From: Tetradesmus obliquus
Taxonomy: Eukaryota; Chlorophyta; Chlorophyceae; Sphaeropleales; Scenedesmaceae
Direction: 5' to 3'
Length of the DNA: 64,000 nucleotides
Assembly: GCA_030272155.1 (NCBI GenBank)
Contig: CP126197.1
Span: 2,914,001-2,978,000 of the forward strand
Made by a program: the position numbers and the translations under genes. Shown here piece after piece: positions 22,388 to 33,084 of this stretch. Numbering within the stretch: the stretch's first letter is position 1; each line of letters begins with the position of its first letter. The notes under the pieces were generated by a model. It made no database searches and had not been told where the DNA came from. It saw only the letters and a program-made list of their open reading frames with translations.

Positions 22388-25300
22388 TGCTGGCGGTGAA
22401 GCGGGCGCTGCGTGCCATGAGGCGCAGCAGCAGGAGGAGGATGCCAAAGGCTATTGTAAGGCTACGCTGGTGATCTGCCCAGTGGTGGCTGTTATTCAGT
22501 GGCGGCAGGAGATTGCGCGCTACACCGCACCAGGCAGTGTGAAGGTAGGTGCAGCGGCTGCATGCATGCATGTACAATGTGCAGCACACCCGCATTACGG
22601 AGCATCAACATCGTGCAGTAGGCCAACTTTCCCGCATAATCAGCAGAGGCAGCCCAGACAGTGGACTAATGTTAGATTTTCTGCTTTGTGATTCAACCTC
22701 TGCAGCATCATTAGGCTTCAGCCCCTGGAGTTACTTGATGATGTACGCTGACTCTGTCGCCACTTCTGCTGCTACCGCCGCAGGTGGTGCTGTACCACGG
22801 CGCCAAGCGCGGGTCCATCAGCCCTGATGAGCTTGCTGCTGCTGACGTGGTGCTGACCACCTACAGCACCATTGAGAACGACTTCAGGCGCACCATGATG
22901 CCCGCCAAGGTGCCCTGCAGGTGAGTACATGTGTGATGATCATGATGGGCAGCGCCGGGCTTGTGGCGGCTTGTCAGCGAGGACAGTGTGCATGGTGGAT
23001 ACGGCGGCTATTTGGCAGATAATGATGCGTGCATGCACATCAGCGACCCACTGCGACTATGTAAACACATCTGTTGCGCATACCCTCCTTGCAACGCCTC
23101 TCACCTGCTCCAAGCACAAACCCAACCACAAACGCTGCTTCTTGCCTGCTAATGCTGCAGCTACTGTGGCAAGAAGTTCCTGCCGGCCAAGCTGCCCGTG
23201 CATCTGCGCTTCTTTTGTGGGCCTGACGCACACAAGAGCGAGGCGCTGGCCAAGCAGCAGAAGAAGCGCAAGGGCCTGGGGCAGCAGCAGCAGCAGCAGG
23301 CGGCAGCAGCAGAAGAGGAAGAGGAGGTGGAAGAGGAGGCAATGAGCACAGAGGAGGAGGAGGAGGAGCAGGGTAAGTGTTGCTGGTGATGATGACAAGT
23401 TGCTGCTGCTGCTGCTGCTGCCCTCGTTGCTGGTGACAATGACAAGTTGCTGCTGTTGCTGCCGCTGCTGTTGTCGCTGGTGGTATACGTGCTGGCTGTG
23501 CCACATTTAGGAGCAGACAAGTCTTTTTGACATTTTCAACATCGTGTTGGGCTGTTACCTGCAACAAATGGTGTTTTCATGCCGTTTTTCTTCCGCCGCT
23601 GTGCGTGCAATTGTTGTACTGCAGCGCCCAAGCGCCGCAAGGTAGCAGGTGGCCGCGCTGGCAGCATCACCAGCAGCAGGGGCAGGGGCAAGAGCAGCAG
23701 CAGCAGCAAGCCTGCCGCGCGGCGCCGCAGCGCGAGTGCTGCTGCCGCTGCTGCTGCTGGCTCTGACGATGACTCTGGAGATGACTACAACCCAGCAGCA
23801 GAGGAGGAGCAGGAGTCTGAAGATGCAGATGAGGCTGCTGCTGCTGCTGCTGACTCGTCATCATCTGATGACGATGATGATGCAGGGCGTGGCAAGAAGG
23901 CGGTCGGGCGCGGCGGCAGCAGCAGCAAGCGCGGCAAGAGCCGTGGCAGCAGCAAGAGCAAGGGCAAGGTCAGCAACAGCAGCGAGGATGAGGAGGAAGC
24001 AGAGGAGGATGAAGATGAGGATGGGTGCGGAAAGAAAGGTGGCAGCAAGGGCAGCAGCAAGGGCAGCAAGGGCAAGGCAGGTGGCAGCAGCAGGCGGCCC
24101 AAGCTGAGCTGGTTTGCCATGCAGAAGCGGCTGCAGGAGGGCGGCGCTGAGCATGTGGGGACGTCGTGCAGCGTGTTTGCTCATCCCGGTTTGACTGCAT
24201 TTGTTTGTGCTCGTTTGGGGGGGGGGGGGGGGGGGCGGGAGGGGGGGGGGGGGGGAGTAGTATTGCACCATCCACAAAAGCGACTGCAGGAGGGCGGCGC
24301 TGAGCAGGTGGGGAGGTTGTGCAGCTTGTCCCATGGAATCGTGGCAGAACTTGCATGGCGCTTGCCGCAGGTGACGATTATTGTTGGTTAGTGCCGTGAC
24401 AGCTGCTGGTATGTTGGGCCTACTCTGCACAAGAATTCGGGTGTAATTTTACCAGATTAAGGCTGCTGCTGCTGCATGCACAGCGGATGGCGTTGTTTCC
24501 ACAATAAAAGCCGTCTGTTTTGCTGGTTTACCCCACCCTGTTGCTGCTATTTGTACTCTCATTGCTGCTGCCCCTGTCTCCGTTGCCGCTGCTGCTGCCG
24601 TCTCTGGCTCTGCAGGATGCTGCTGAGAAGGCAGCCGCCAAGATGATCGCTGCTGCTGCGGAGGCTGCTGCTGCCAAGGCCAAGAGCGCCAAGGCAGCCA
24701 GCCAGGCGGAGGCGGTCAGCGCACTGCATCAGGTGCGAGCTGGACGCGATTTTAGAATCGCTGCTCGCAACTTTCGCGCTTTAACAACCGAATGCAGGGC
24801 TTGATGTTCTGTCATTGCTCTTGTGTTTGACCAAAGCCAGCTGAACAGCCAGCCAGGCGGAGGCGGTCAGCGCGCTGCACCAGGTGCGTTGATGTTTACG
24901 TGGGGAGGTAGTACACACGCACTGCATGTGATCGCATGCTGGGCGAGGCGCACTGCATCTGCATCCTTGCTGTGTCCGTCGTGCAGTTTGGCGGCTGAAC
25001 AGTGACGTCTGCATGCCATGTTGCTTGCAGGTGCGCTGGCGGCGTATCGTGCTAGACGAGGCGCAGTGCCGCAAAATCGCGTTCGCAGCTCGCATGGCTA
25101 CAACTTTTAGCAATAGGTCGTCAAAGCCATGCCTTGTGTTGTGTTTGTGCACTTGCAGGTGCGCTGGCGGCGCATCGTGCTTGACGAGGCGCACTGCATC
25201 AAGGACCGCGCCTGCAACACCGCCAAGGCCGTGTTTGCGCTGACCAGCAAGTACAAGTGGGCGCTGAGCGGCACGCCGCTGCAGGTGAGAATGGTTGGGC

Positions 25301-25629
25301 TTTGGTGCTTTGTTACGCTTTTTGTAACCCTTAGACAGACAGGCCGTGTTCGCGCTGACCAGCAAGTACAAGTGGGTGCTGAGCGGCACACCGCTGCAGG
25401 TGCGGAGCAGGTTGTCGCAAATAACTTCCTTTTCAAGCTGTTGGACAGAGGGCAGTGTTTCCATGCAGAATGTGAATTCTCCAACCTTGTCAAAACAGGT
25501 GTTTCTTGCGTCCGCCTGCCACTTACCCAGGCAGGAGCAGCCTGTCTGTGCATGTGGATTGCTGCTGCCTCCTGCGTGTGCAAAGAGAGTGTTGCGACCT
25601 ACAAACCCTGCTGCTGCTGCTGCTGCTGC

Positions 25630-25668
<39 letters not shown>

Positions 25669-27464
25669 CGTGTCGTGTCACCCCTGCAGAACCGCGTGAC
25701 TGAGCTGTACAGCCTCATCCGCTTCCTGCGCATCTACCCCTATGCGCACTACTTCTGCAACAAGTGCGAGTGCGCCAGCCTGGACTACCCCTTCACCAAG
25801 GTGGGCTGGGCGCTGCGTTGCTGCTGCGTGTGCTGTGTTGTTGTCAGTGAAAATGCAGTTCGCATGTCACCAATCATCATGTTTGTGTGCCAGCCTGGAC
25901 TACCCCTTCACCAAGGTGAGGGGTGCTGGAAGTGTGACATCAAAAAGAACAAAACGATAATTGTGTGGTGCTGTTGGCCTGGCATTTTGACTTGCCAGAG
26001 CTACACAGCAGACACTGAGGCATGCTGTGCTGCTGCTCCAAATGCACCTGGCATGCCCAGCCTGGCTGTGAGCGCTGATGCTTCTGCGCAGCATCTGCAG
26101 CCCCTTCGCACACTGAGTTATTATGCTGCTGTCCCCAGAGTCATGAGAGGCCAGACGGCTGCCTGCTGCTGCCTCGCGTGCTGCGCTGCGCGCAGAACCC
26201 CGCGTCGTGCGACTGCTGCGCGCACGCGCGCATGAGCCACCACTGCTGGTGGAACAGGCACGTGGCCAACCCCATCAAGTACCACGGCTACCAGGGTGAG
26301 GCACAATCCTGACAGTAATGTAAAGGCTAATTTGGTTGTAAATGCTAATGTTGTTGCTGTCAAGAACAGTAGTTGCATCTTTTGCTTTGCATGGCCACAA
26401 GCACGCCCTTGCAATGCATGTTTGTAGCGATTGTCGTGTGTCTCAGCACTCCCATGCCACCTGAGCGCTCCTGCAATCACGCACGTCAGCTCTCGCTTGT
26501 CGACCTTGTGTGCGCGCTGAGTTGCCGTTGCTGCCGCCGCCTGCTCTGCCCTGCTCCCTGCTGCTCCCTGCCCTGCCCTGCCCCGCAGGCAAGGGCCGCG
26601 TGGCGATGCAGCTGCTGCGCAACACGCTGCTGCCGGCCATCCTGCTGCGTCGCACCAAGCTGCAGTGCGCAGACGACCTCGCGCTGCCGCCACGGTGAGC
26701 AGTGTCTGTTACCTGTTCATGTGCATTCTTGATGTGTCTCCTGGTGTGTCTTATGTTGTAGTTTGCGCGCATATCTGCAGCCATGCGCACGTGGTGTTGT
26801 TTCCTGCCAAAGGCGGTTGTTTAGCAAGTGTCTCCGCCTGCTGCACAATCCCCTGCTGTTATTCTTCTGCCCCTGCAGCACGGTGGTGCTGCGGCGCTGC
26901 CGCTTTGATGACCGCGAGGCGGACTTCTACGAGGCGCTGTACACGCAGAGCAGGGCCACCTTTGGCGCCTACGTGGCAGCAGGCACGCTGCTGAACAACT
27001 ACGCGCACATCTTCGACCTGCTCATCAGGTGGGTTTAATTTTATTGACTTTGACTGTTGCCTCATGATGAGTCATATTTGACTGTGTGGGCATGTGGCGC
27101 CCACGTGGCCGCGGGCACGCTGCTGAACAACTACCCGCACATCTGTGACCTGCTCATCAGGTGAGGATATGCTCGAGGGTTCTGGTTTTTGACTTGAAGC
27201 CTGACAGCTGTGATCTGCGACCCTGTGGGGTTGCTACATGCTGGTCGTTGCTTGCTGGTCCCTTGTCTTGCTCATGTCGTTTGTGTTTTCATGTTACTCA
27301 AGCTGTTCATGTCGGTGTCTTCTGCGCAGGCTGCGCCAGGCAGTGGACCACCCCTACCTGGTGGTGCACTCCAACACCGCCAGCGCAGCAGCAGCAGACG
27401 CAGCAGAGGAAGCCGCAGCAGCCGCAGCCGCTGCCGGCGCTGCAGCCGATCAAACTGCAGCCGC

Positions 27465-27495
<31 letters not shown>

Positions 27496-30400
27496 GGTGG
27501 TGGGCTGAGCTGCGCTGATGACGGCAGCTGTGGGCTGTGCCATGACCCCCGGGAGGATGAGGTGTCTGCTGGCTGTGGGCACAGCTTCTGCAGGAGCTGC
27601 GTGGCTGAGTTCATCGACAGCGTGGACAAGGTGGGTTGTGGACATCTCAACACTGCACACCGAGCTTTCAGAATGTTTGCTGCATGTTGACTAGTTGTTG
27701 ATTGAGCTGTACAGTTGCTGCAGAGCTGAATCTTTGAAGGCTGGTTTCCAAGAACGCCTGCACTCACGCGCTTCGATGATTTTGTCTGCTTGTGGTTCTG
27801 CTCCGGCACACAGACCTAGGCATCTTGAATCGCAAGCATCGGTGCTTGATACGCGCAAGCCCTAATTTGTTCCCGCTGCTGCCACTGCTGCCTGCCCGCT
27901 GCTGTGTGTTGCCATGCAGGCTGCCTGCCCTGTGTGCAGCAAGCCCCTCACCATCGACCTGTCGCGCACGGGAGCACCACCAGCAGCAGCAACAGGGGCC
28001 CGCAGCAGCAAAGCAGCAGCAGCAGCTGGTGCAGGCAGCAGCTGTGGCGCGAGGGTCAAGGCCAGCAGCATCCTTGCGCGCATCGACAGGTGGGTGGCTG
28101 ATTGATTGGATGCGTGTGGCGTGCAAGACACAATCACTAGTAATGTGCCACTCTGCAATGTGCAAGACAGCTGTCTGGGTTCTGAAGCAACAGTTGCTTT
28201 CAATTAGTTCCTCAGCGCTGTTTTCAGTGCAGTAAGGAGGTGCACGCGCTGCGCGATGAGCTGGAGGCAATGCACACCACACCTTGTAACAAGGATCTCA
28301 AAAAATTGCCTTTGCCTTCGCCGCATAATACTATGGCCGCAGGTCTCGCTTCCAGTCCTCTACCAGGGTGAAGGCGCTGCGTGAGGATCTGGCGGCGATG
28401 CACACCTCATCTTTTGAACTGCACTGACGCAAACCACACTGAAATATTTCTCTTCATCCTTTTATCGCCGCAGGTCCCGTTTCCAGTCCTCCACCAAGGT
28501 GGAGGCGTTGCATGAGGAGCTGGAGGCGATGCACACCCCATCTTTTGAACTGCGCGCTTCACTGCCTGGACTGAACTGTGCATGCTGCACTTGTCGCCGC
28601 AGGTCCCGCTTCCAATCTTCAACAAAAGTGGAGGCGCTGCGTGAGGAGCTGGAGGCGATGCGCACCGCACCTGTCAATCCTCTTGCAAACAATGTTTGAA
28701 CGGGCTTGAATGCCTGGCACTGGTCTCGGTTCCAGCCCTAGGGGTAGAGGCCTCTACCAAGGTGGAGGCGCTGCATGAGGAGCTGGAGGCGATGCCCACA
28801 CCACCTCTTGAACTGCGCTGATTTACACCACATCATAATTACCTATCTTCATCGCTTTATCGCCGCAGGTCTCGCTTCCAGTCCTCCACCAAGGTTGAGG
28901 CGCTGCGTGAGGAGCTGGAGGCGATGCGCGCTGCCGACCCCGGGGCCAAGGCGATTGTGTTCAGCCAGTTCACCAGCATGCTGGAGCTGGTGGGATTCAG
29001 GCTGGAGCAGGTGCGCATCATGTCCTAATTGGTGTTGATATTCAACAAGTATGCACTGCTCTTTATGAATAACCAACTGCTCTTCTAATCATGAACATGC
29101 TTGATGTGTTGGTGTGTTGTGTGTACTGTTCTTTTCCAGGCGGGTCAACTGGTCTTTAAATATAGTTGCCGGGCCCGTTCGTTGAACTGCGGCCTGCGCG
29201 AAGCTGGACGGCAGCATGCACTCCAGAAACCCGGCTGCACTTGCTGACGCACAGCCATGCACACTCTACAGTCACACGGCTGAACCTGCACCGGGTTGTG
29301 TTGCACCGCAGGTGGGCATCCGCTGTGTGAAGCTGGAGGGCAGCATGTCTCTGGAGCAGCGCAACACCACCATCGCCGCCTTCAGCAGCGACCCCGACAT
29401 TGTGGTGTTCCTCATGAGCCTCAAGGCCGGTGGCGTGGCGCTCAACCTGACTGCAGCCAGCCACGTGATGCTCATGGACCCCTGGTGGAACCCGGTGAGT
29501 TGAGCTTTTGAAGATGCACATCAGGCGGTTGATGGCTTGTTGAAGGGCACGCTTGTGCTTCTGGCAGTATTGTATGCTTGTGGTTTCGGTGTACCAAACG
29601 CGTTTTAGCCATGTCCCTTGAATGGGACTTGGCTGCTGCATGACATTGTGGTGTTCCTCATGAGCCTCAAGGCTGGGGATGTGGCGCTCAACCTGTGGCG
29701 CTCAACCGCAGCCAGCCACGTCATGCTCATGGACCCCTGGTGGAACCCGGTGAGTTGATCTGTCAAACAAACACAGCAGGCAGTTACTAGCTTGTGTGCG
29801 CGCCGGTGCATCTGGCAGTATTGTCATGTTTTTGTTTTTCTGTGTTACGGACATGCGAGTTTCAGTCGTGGCGCTTGCATGGGCTTCTGCTGTTGGCGTG
29901 ATATCGTGGTGTTCCTGATGAGCCTCAAGGCGGGCGGCGTGGCGCTCAACCTTACCGCGGCCAGCCACGTCATGCTCATGGACCCCTGGTGGAACCCGGT
30001 GAGCAGGGTTTGTTGGCTTGTTTACCCGCTGTTTGTGTTGTGTATCTTTCGATCTGATGCATGATGCAGTGTTGTCAAGCTTCTTTGAGATCCGGCAGGT
30101 ATGTTGGCATCCAGCAGCGACCCTGACATTGTGGTGTTCCTGATGAGCCTCAAGGCGGGCGGCGTGGCGCTCAACTTGACTGCAGCCAGCCACGTGATGC
30201 TCATGGACCCCTGGTGGAACCCGGTGAGCAAATGTTTGCGCTTGTTGCCAGTGTTGTGTAGTCATGCTTGGCAAAAGCTGCAAAGTTTCGAACTCCGCTG
30301 CCGCTGTTCAGCCTCACTGCAGGCCGTCATGCAGCAGGCACAGGACCGCACCCTCCGCCTTGGCCAGTATAAGCCCGTGACCGACTTTTCTCATCATCGC

Positions 30401-31027
30401 CGTCACCTTCTGCCGCTGCTTACTTTTCTACCAAGCCGCAGGCTGTGGAGCAGCACGCGCAGGACCGCATCCACCGCCTGTGCCAGTACAAGCCATTACC
30501 ACACCCTCCTCACCATTGTCCTCACATCCTGCCTCTGCTTTCTTGTTATATTGTGCAGCAGGCTGTGGAGCAGCAGGCACAGCACTGCACCCACCGCCTG
30601 GGGCAGTTCATCAGCAGAGTTCTGCGCAGCACTACTGTATCCCCTACAGTAATTCCTGATCCTGCTGCCGTTCCTCCTTGCAATTGTTTCCTGCAGGCCG
30701 TGGAGCAGCAGGCACAGGATCGCATCCACCGGCTGGGTCAGTACAAGCCCATACCACACCCTCCTCACTATCATACTTGCTGCCTGCCCCTGCTTTCACT
30801 TGATACATATGCCGCAGGCTGTGGAGCAGCAGGCGCAGGACCGCATCCACCGCCTGGGCCAGTACAAGCCCGTGACCGCCACGCGCTTTGTGATCGCCGG
30901 CACCATTGAGGAGCGCATCCTCAAGCTGCAGGGCAAGAAGCAGGCCGTGTTTGAGGGCACGGTGGGCAGGGACGCGGAGGCACTCGGCAAGCTGACAGAA
31001 GATGACCTGCGCTTCCTGTTTGGCTGA
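19342..31027 (+). CDS. RAD16: RAD16-type SNF2 ATPase with RING finger (nucleotide excision repair)
   Basis: Nuclear Swi2/Snf2 translocase of the Rad5/16 group, which in yeast acts with Rad7 in global-genome excision repair. Seventeen phase-consistent exons: 19342-20910, 21260-21349, 21885-22544, 22784-22920, 23161-23372, 23625-24154, 24616-24732, 25159-25284, 25690-25800, 26139-26295, 26589-26694, 26879-27028, 27330-27630, 27920-28089, 28869-29010, 29312-29494, 30818-31027 (1,656 aa). The first ~520 residues are Ala/Ser-rich with acidic patches and a GRGRGRG stretch. Then Walker A (ADEMGMGKT), a plant-type zinc motif (CSYCGKKF...HLRFFCG), DEAH, SGTPLQNR, a second Cys/His cluster ending HHCWWNRH, a C3HC4 RING (CGLCHDP...CGHSFCRSC...CPVCSKP), FSQFTSM, GGVALNL, DPWWNP and RIHRLGQ. 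Twice the yeast length because of low-complexity inserts. Introns and the 3' flank are full of exon echoes. Confidence 0.92.
21435..21884 (+). repeat. three echoes of the RAD16 Walker A exon in an ABAB array
   Basis: Before exon 3 (21885) its start recurs at about 21455-21530, 21596-21680 and 21741-21825. Copies 1 and 3 carry the same 2-nt loss that turns GATGAGATGGGC into GATGATTGGC and shifts the frame inside Walker A, and the same following intron. Copy 2 and the real exon are intact and share their acceptor tract. Copy 1 to copy 3 and copy 2 to the exon are each 290 nt apart, so a two-unit block was itself duplicated. Confidence 0.9.
24217..24255 (+). repeat. 39-nt G-rich tract in RAD16 intron 6
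   Basis: All bases are G except one C and one A, on the sense strand. It lies between two copies of the exon 6 end (GGAGGGCGGCGCTGAGCA; 24134-24154 and about 24288-24307), each followed by GTGGGG. Confidence 0.9.
24840..25405 (+). repeat. echoes of RAD16 exons 7 and 8
   Basis: 24846-24889 repeats the exon 7 end (AGCCAGGCGGAGGCGGTCAGCG...CAG|GTGCG). 25019-25075 repeats the exon 8 start but reads DEAQCRK instead of DEAHCIK. 25341-25401 repeats the exon 8 end ([19 protein letters not shown]) with a GTGCGG donor; relative to the real exon it has two silent changes and Ala to Val. Confidence 0.87.
25885..25922 (+). repeat. short echo of RAD16 exon 9 end
   Basis: GCCAGCCTGGACTACCCCTT...AAG|GTGAG repeats the end of exon 9 (25777-25800), identical over the coding part and with its own donor. 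Confidence 0.85.
27092..27165 (+). repeat. echo of RAD16 exon 12 end
   Basis: Repeats GCGCCTACGTGGC...CTCATCAG|GTGAG of exon 12 with a few replacements (for example Ala-His to Pro-His before Ile) and a stronger GTGAGG donor. Confidence 0.85.
28335..28795 (+). repeat. four echoes of RAD16 exon 15 start
   Basis: CGCCGCAG|GTC-CGCTTCCAGTC... recurs at about 28340-28400, 28472-28535 and 28602-28665, with a damaged copy at 28727-28795 lacking the acceptor; the real exon starts at 28869. The 28602 copy has seven silent and no replacement changes over the first 20 codons. Each copy runs into GCACACC/CATCTTTTGAACTGC filler. Confidence 0.9.
29635..30225 (+). repeat. three echoes of the RAD16 exon 16 helicase block
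   Basis: The exon 16 segment from Asp-Ile-Val-Val to DPWWNP plus its donor recurs at about 29642-29752 (with an internal 12-nt duplication), 29900-29999 and 30110-30222. The last two differ from the exon only at silent sites (9 and 5 by hand count). A shorter, poorer copy of the exon's middle lies at about 29198-29226. Confidence 0.92.
30320..30760 (+). repeat. four echoes of RAD16 exon 17 start (motif VI region)
   Basis: The [18 protein letters not shown] segment with its CTGCAG-type acceptor recurs at about 30322-30382, 30441-30500, 30561-30610 and 30697-30755, before the real exon at 30818. The 30697 copy is closest (five silent changes, then Val to Ile); the others carry several replacements. 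Confidence 0.9.
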
Positions 31028-31129
31028 GCACTTGTGGGGCGGGTTTGGCAGGTTGCTGTGTCTTGACAGGAAAATGGGCTTTTGAAAAGTGTGTATGTGC
31101 AGCAGCGGTGGTGCCAGCAGCAGCTGCAG

Positions 31130-31830
31130 CCGAAGGGTTTGGCATTATTGCGGGCACCATTGAGGAGCGCATCCTGAAGCTGCAGGGCAAGAAGCAGGCC
31201 GTGTTTGAGGGCACGGTGGACAGGGACGCTGAGGCGCTGGGCAAGCTGACTGAGGACGACCTGCGCTTCCTGTTTGGCTGATCGCTTGTGGGGCTGGTTC
31301 GGCAGTAGCTGTGTCTTTTGGCAGGGAGATGGGGGTTCGGAAAGTGTGTGTTTGTGCAGCAGCAGCGGTGCCAGCAGCAGGTGCAGCCGGAGGGTTTGGG
31401 TGTTTGCGGGCACCATCGAGGAGCGCATCCTGAAGCTGCAGGGCAAGAAGCAGGCCGTGTTTGAGGGCACAGTCGGCAGGGACGCTGAGGCGCTCGGCAA
31501 GTTGACAGTAGATGACCTGCGCGTCCTGTTCGGTTAAGCGGCTAGGCGATAGAGAGAAGCTGCGCAGCTACTGGCTGTCTGAGTGGCGGCTCCTGCGGCT
31601 GCAGCTGCATGAAAAGAGCAGGCCGAGTTTCGAGCGCATAATGGGGCGCGATGCAGAGGCGCTCGGCAAGTTGATAGAAGATGCCTAAGGGGTGGCTGGC
31701 TGAAACCTGGAGCAAAGGGCTGCTGCAGCTGCAGGGCAAGAAGCAGGCTGTGTTCGAGGGCACCGTGGGCAGGGATGTTGAGGCGCTCAGGAATTGGCAG
31801 AAGATGACCTGCGCTTCCAGTTTGAATTGA
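31130..31830 (+). repeat. four echoes of the RAD16 terminal exon past the stop codon
   Basis: Copies of the C-terminal coding sequence end at 31281 (TGA kept), 31537 (TAA), and in two poorer partial copies at about 31635-31690 and 31720-31830. The first two keep an open frame to their own stop. The first TGTAA I see after the RAD16 stop is at 32852-32856, beyond all copies. Confidence 0.9.
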
Positions 31831-33084
31831 TCAAGAGATGTGGCAGCTGCGGCTGGCTGCTGGCGGCTTGCGGTGGGTTGCTTGGTTCGACGGCAGCAGC
31901 CTGACAGCAACTTGCTGGTGGCTGCTTGTGCTGCGTTGTGGCTGCTTGTGCTGTAGGTGCTTCAAGCAGCTGAGACAGCTGTTTTGCGCATGTGAGGGAT
32001 GCCTGCGATGAGTGTTTCCAGTGTTTCCAGGTGTTGTGATGTTTGCAACGCGTGGTGGGGAGGGCCTGTGTGATGATGAGCAGCGTAGTGTTTGCGGGCA
32101 AAGCGTTTGTGGGCGACTGTTGGTGCCTGCAGGGGTGCTGCAGCAGCAGCTGCTGAATCTTCTTGGAAAGCTGATGCTGAGGCTGGTTGCAACCGGTGCA
32201 CTTGCACCGCATGCAACTGCAGATCGCCGTTCCAATCGTGTTGCGTTCACGGCTCTGCCATGATAGGGTCTGAAAAGTATGCACATATGCACAGCAGAAC
32301 TGTACAGCCCGTTGACCATGACTGACACGTCTGACAATGATCTGTACAGGATGTATGTTGACATGTTGCGGCGCTACTATCACTAGGATGCAGCAGCCGA
32401 GTGGGATGTTGCCTTGCCAAGGGTGTTGATGTGTTTGCTGCATTTGTTGCGAGGCGCATTTGGGCAGCTGTAGCCGCTTATTGGACGGAAATGAACAGAT
32501 GATCGGATCAGATGTTGCTTGCTTCATCATCACCGCATTATTGCGAATTGAAAAGGTGTATCTGCCTGGTCATCACTACGGTGGCTACGGTGACGCGTTG
32601 ATGTTGTTGTGTTTTTTGGGGCAGATGCAGCGTGGGACCTTGCTGGCGTGCTTGCCATGCTTGTTACTTTCTTATTCATATCTTTCGTGATGTGTGTTGG
32701 GCCCGCCTGGAAGCAGCTGGCAGTGTGTGCAATGCACATGGGCAGCTGTAGTGCTTCACAATGCTGTGCAGTCAGCTCTAGCCGCAGTGGGCGCATCGTT
32801 TCCACCAGGGCATCCAGTAGATATTGCAGTTGGTGTTGCAGTCCGTGTGTGTGTAACAGTTGGCTTCATTCATCACACGACGCATCTCTCTGCACCAACA
32901 CCTCTGCCGGCCTCTGCAGCTTGATGTTCAGGGGCCAGCAGCCAATCCACAAGAGATCGCACACGCATCAGATATCATCTGCAACAGGTTCTTTGTTACC
33001 AGGGATCTGGGATTATTTACATAGATGGTAAAATATAACACCCAACACAAGGCAGCTCAGTTAACTACACGAGTTCAGCAGTCA
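31831..33084. other. intergenic, 3' flank of RAD16 and of the glutaredoxin-like gene
   Basis: Converging 3' ends. No gene recognised. Contains the likely RAD16 poly(A) signal TGTAA (32852-32856, plus) and that of the glutaredoxin-like gene (33017-33021, minus). Confidence 0.45.
33017..33021 (-). promoter_or_regulatory. poly(A) signal TGTAA of the glutaredoxin-like gene
   Basis: TGTAA on the minus strand 64 nt past the stop codon of the glutaredoxin-like gene, a typical distance for green algae. Confidence 0.55.
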
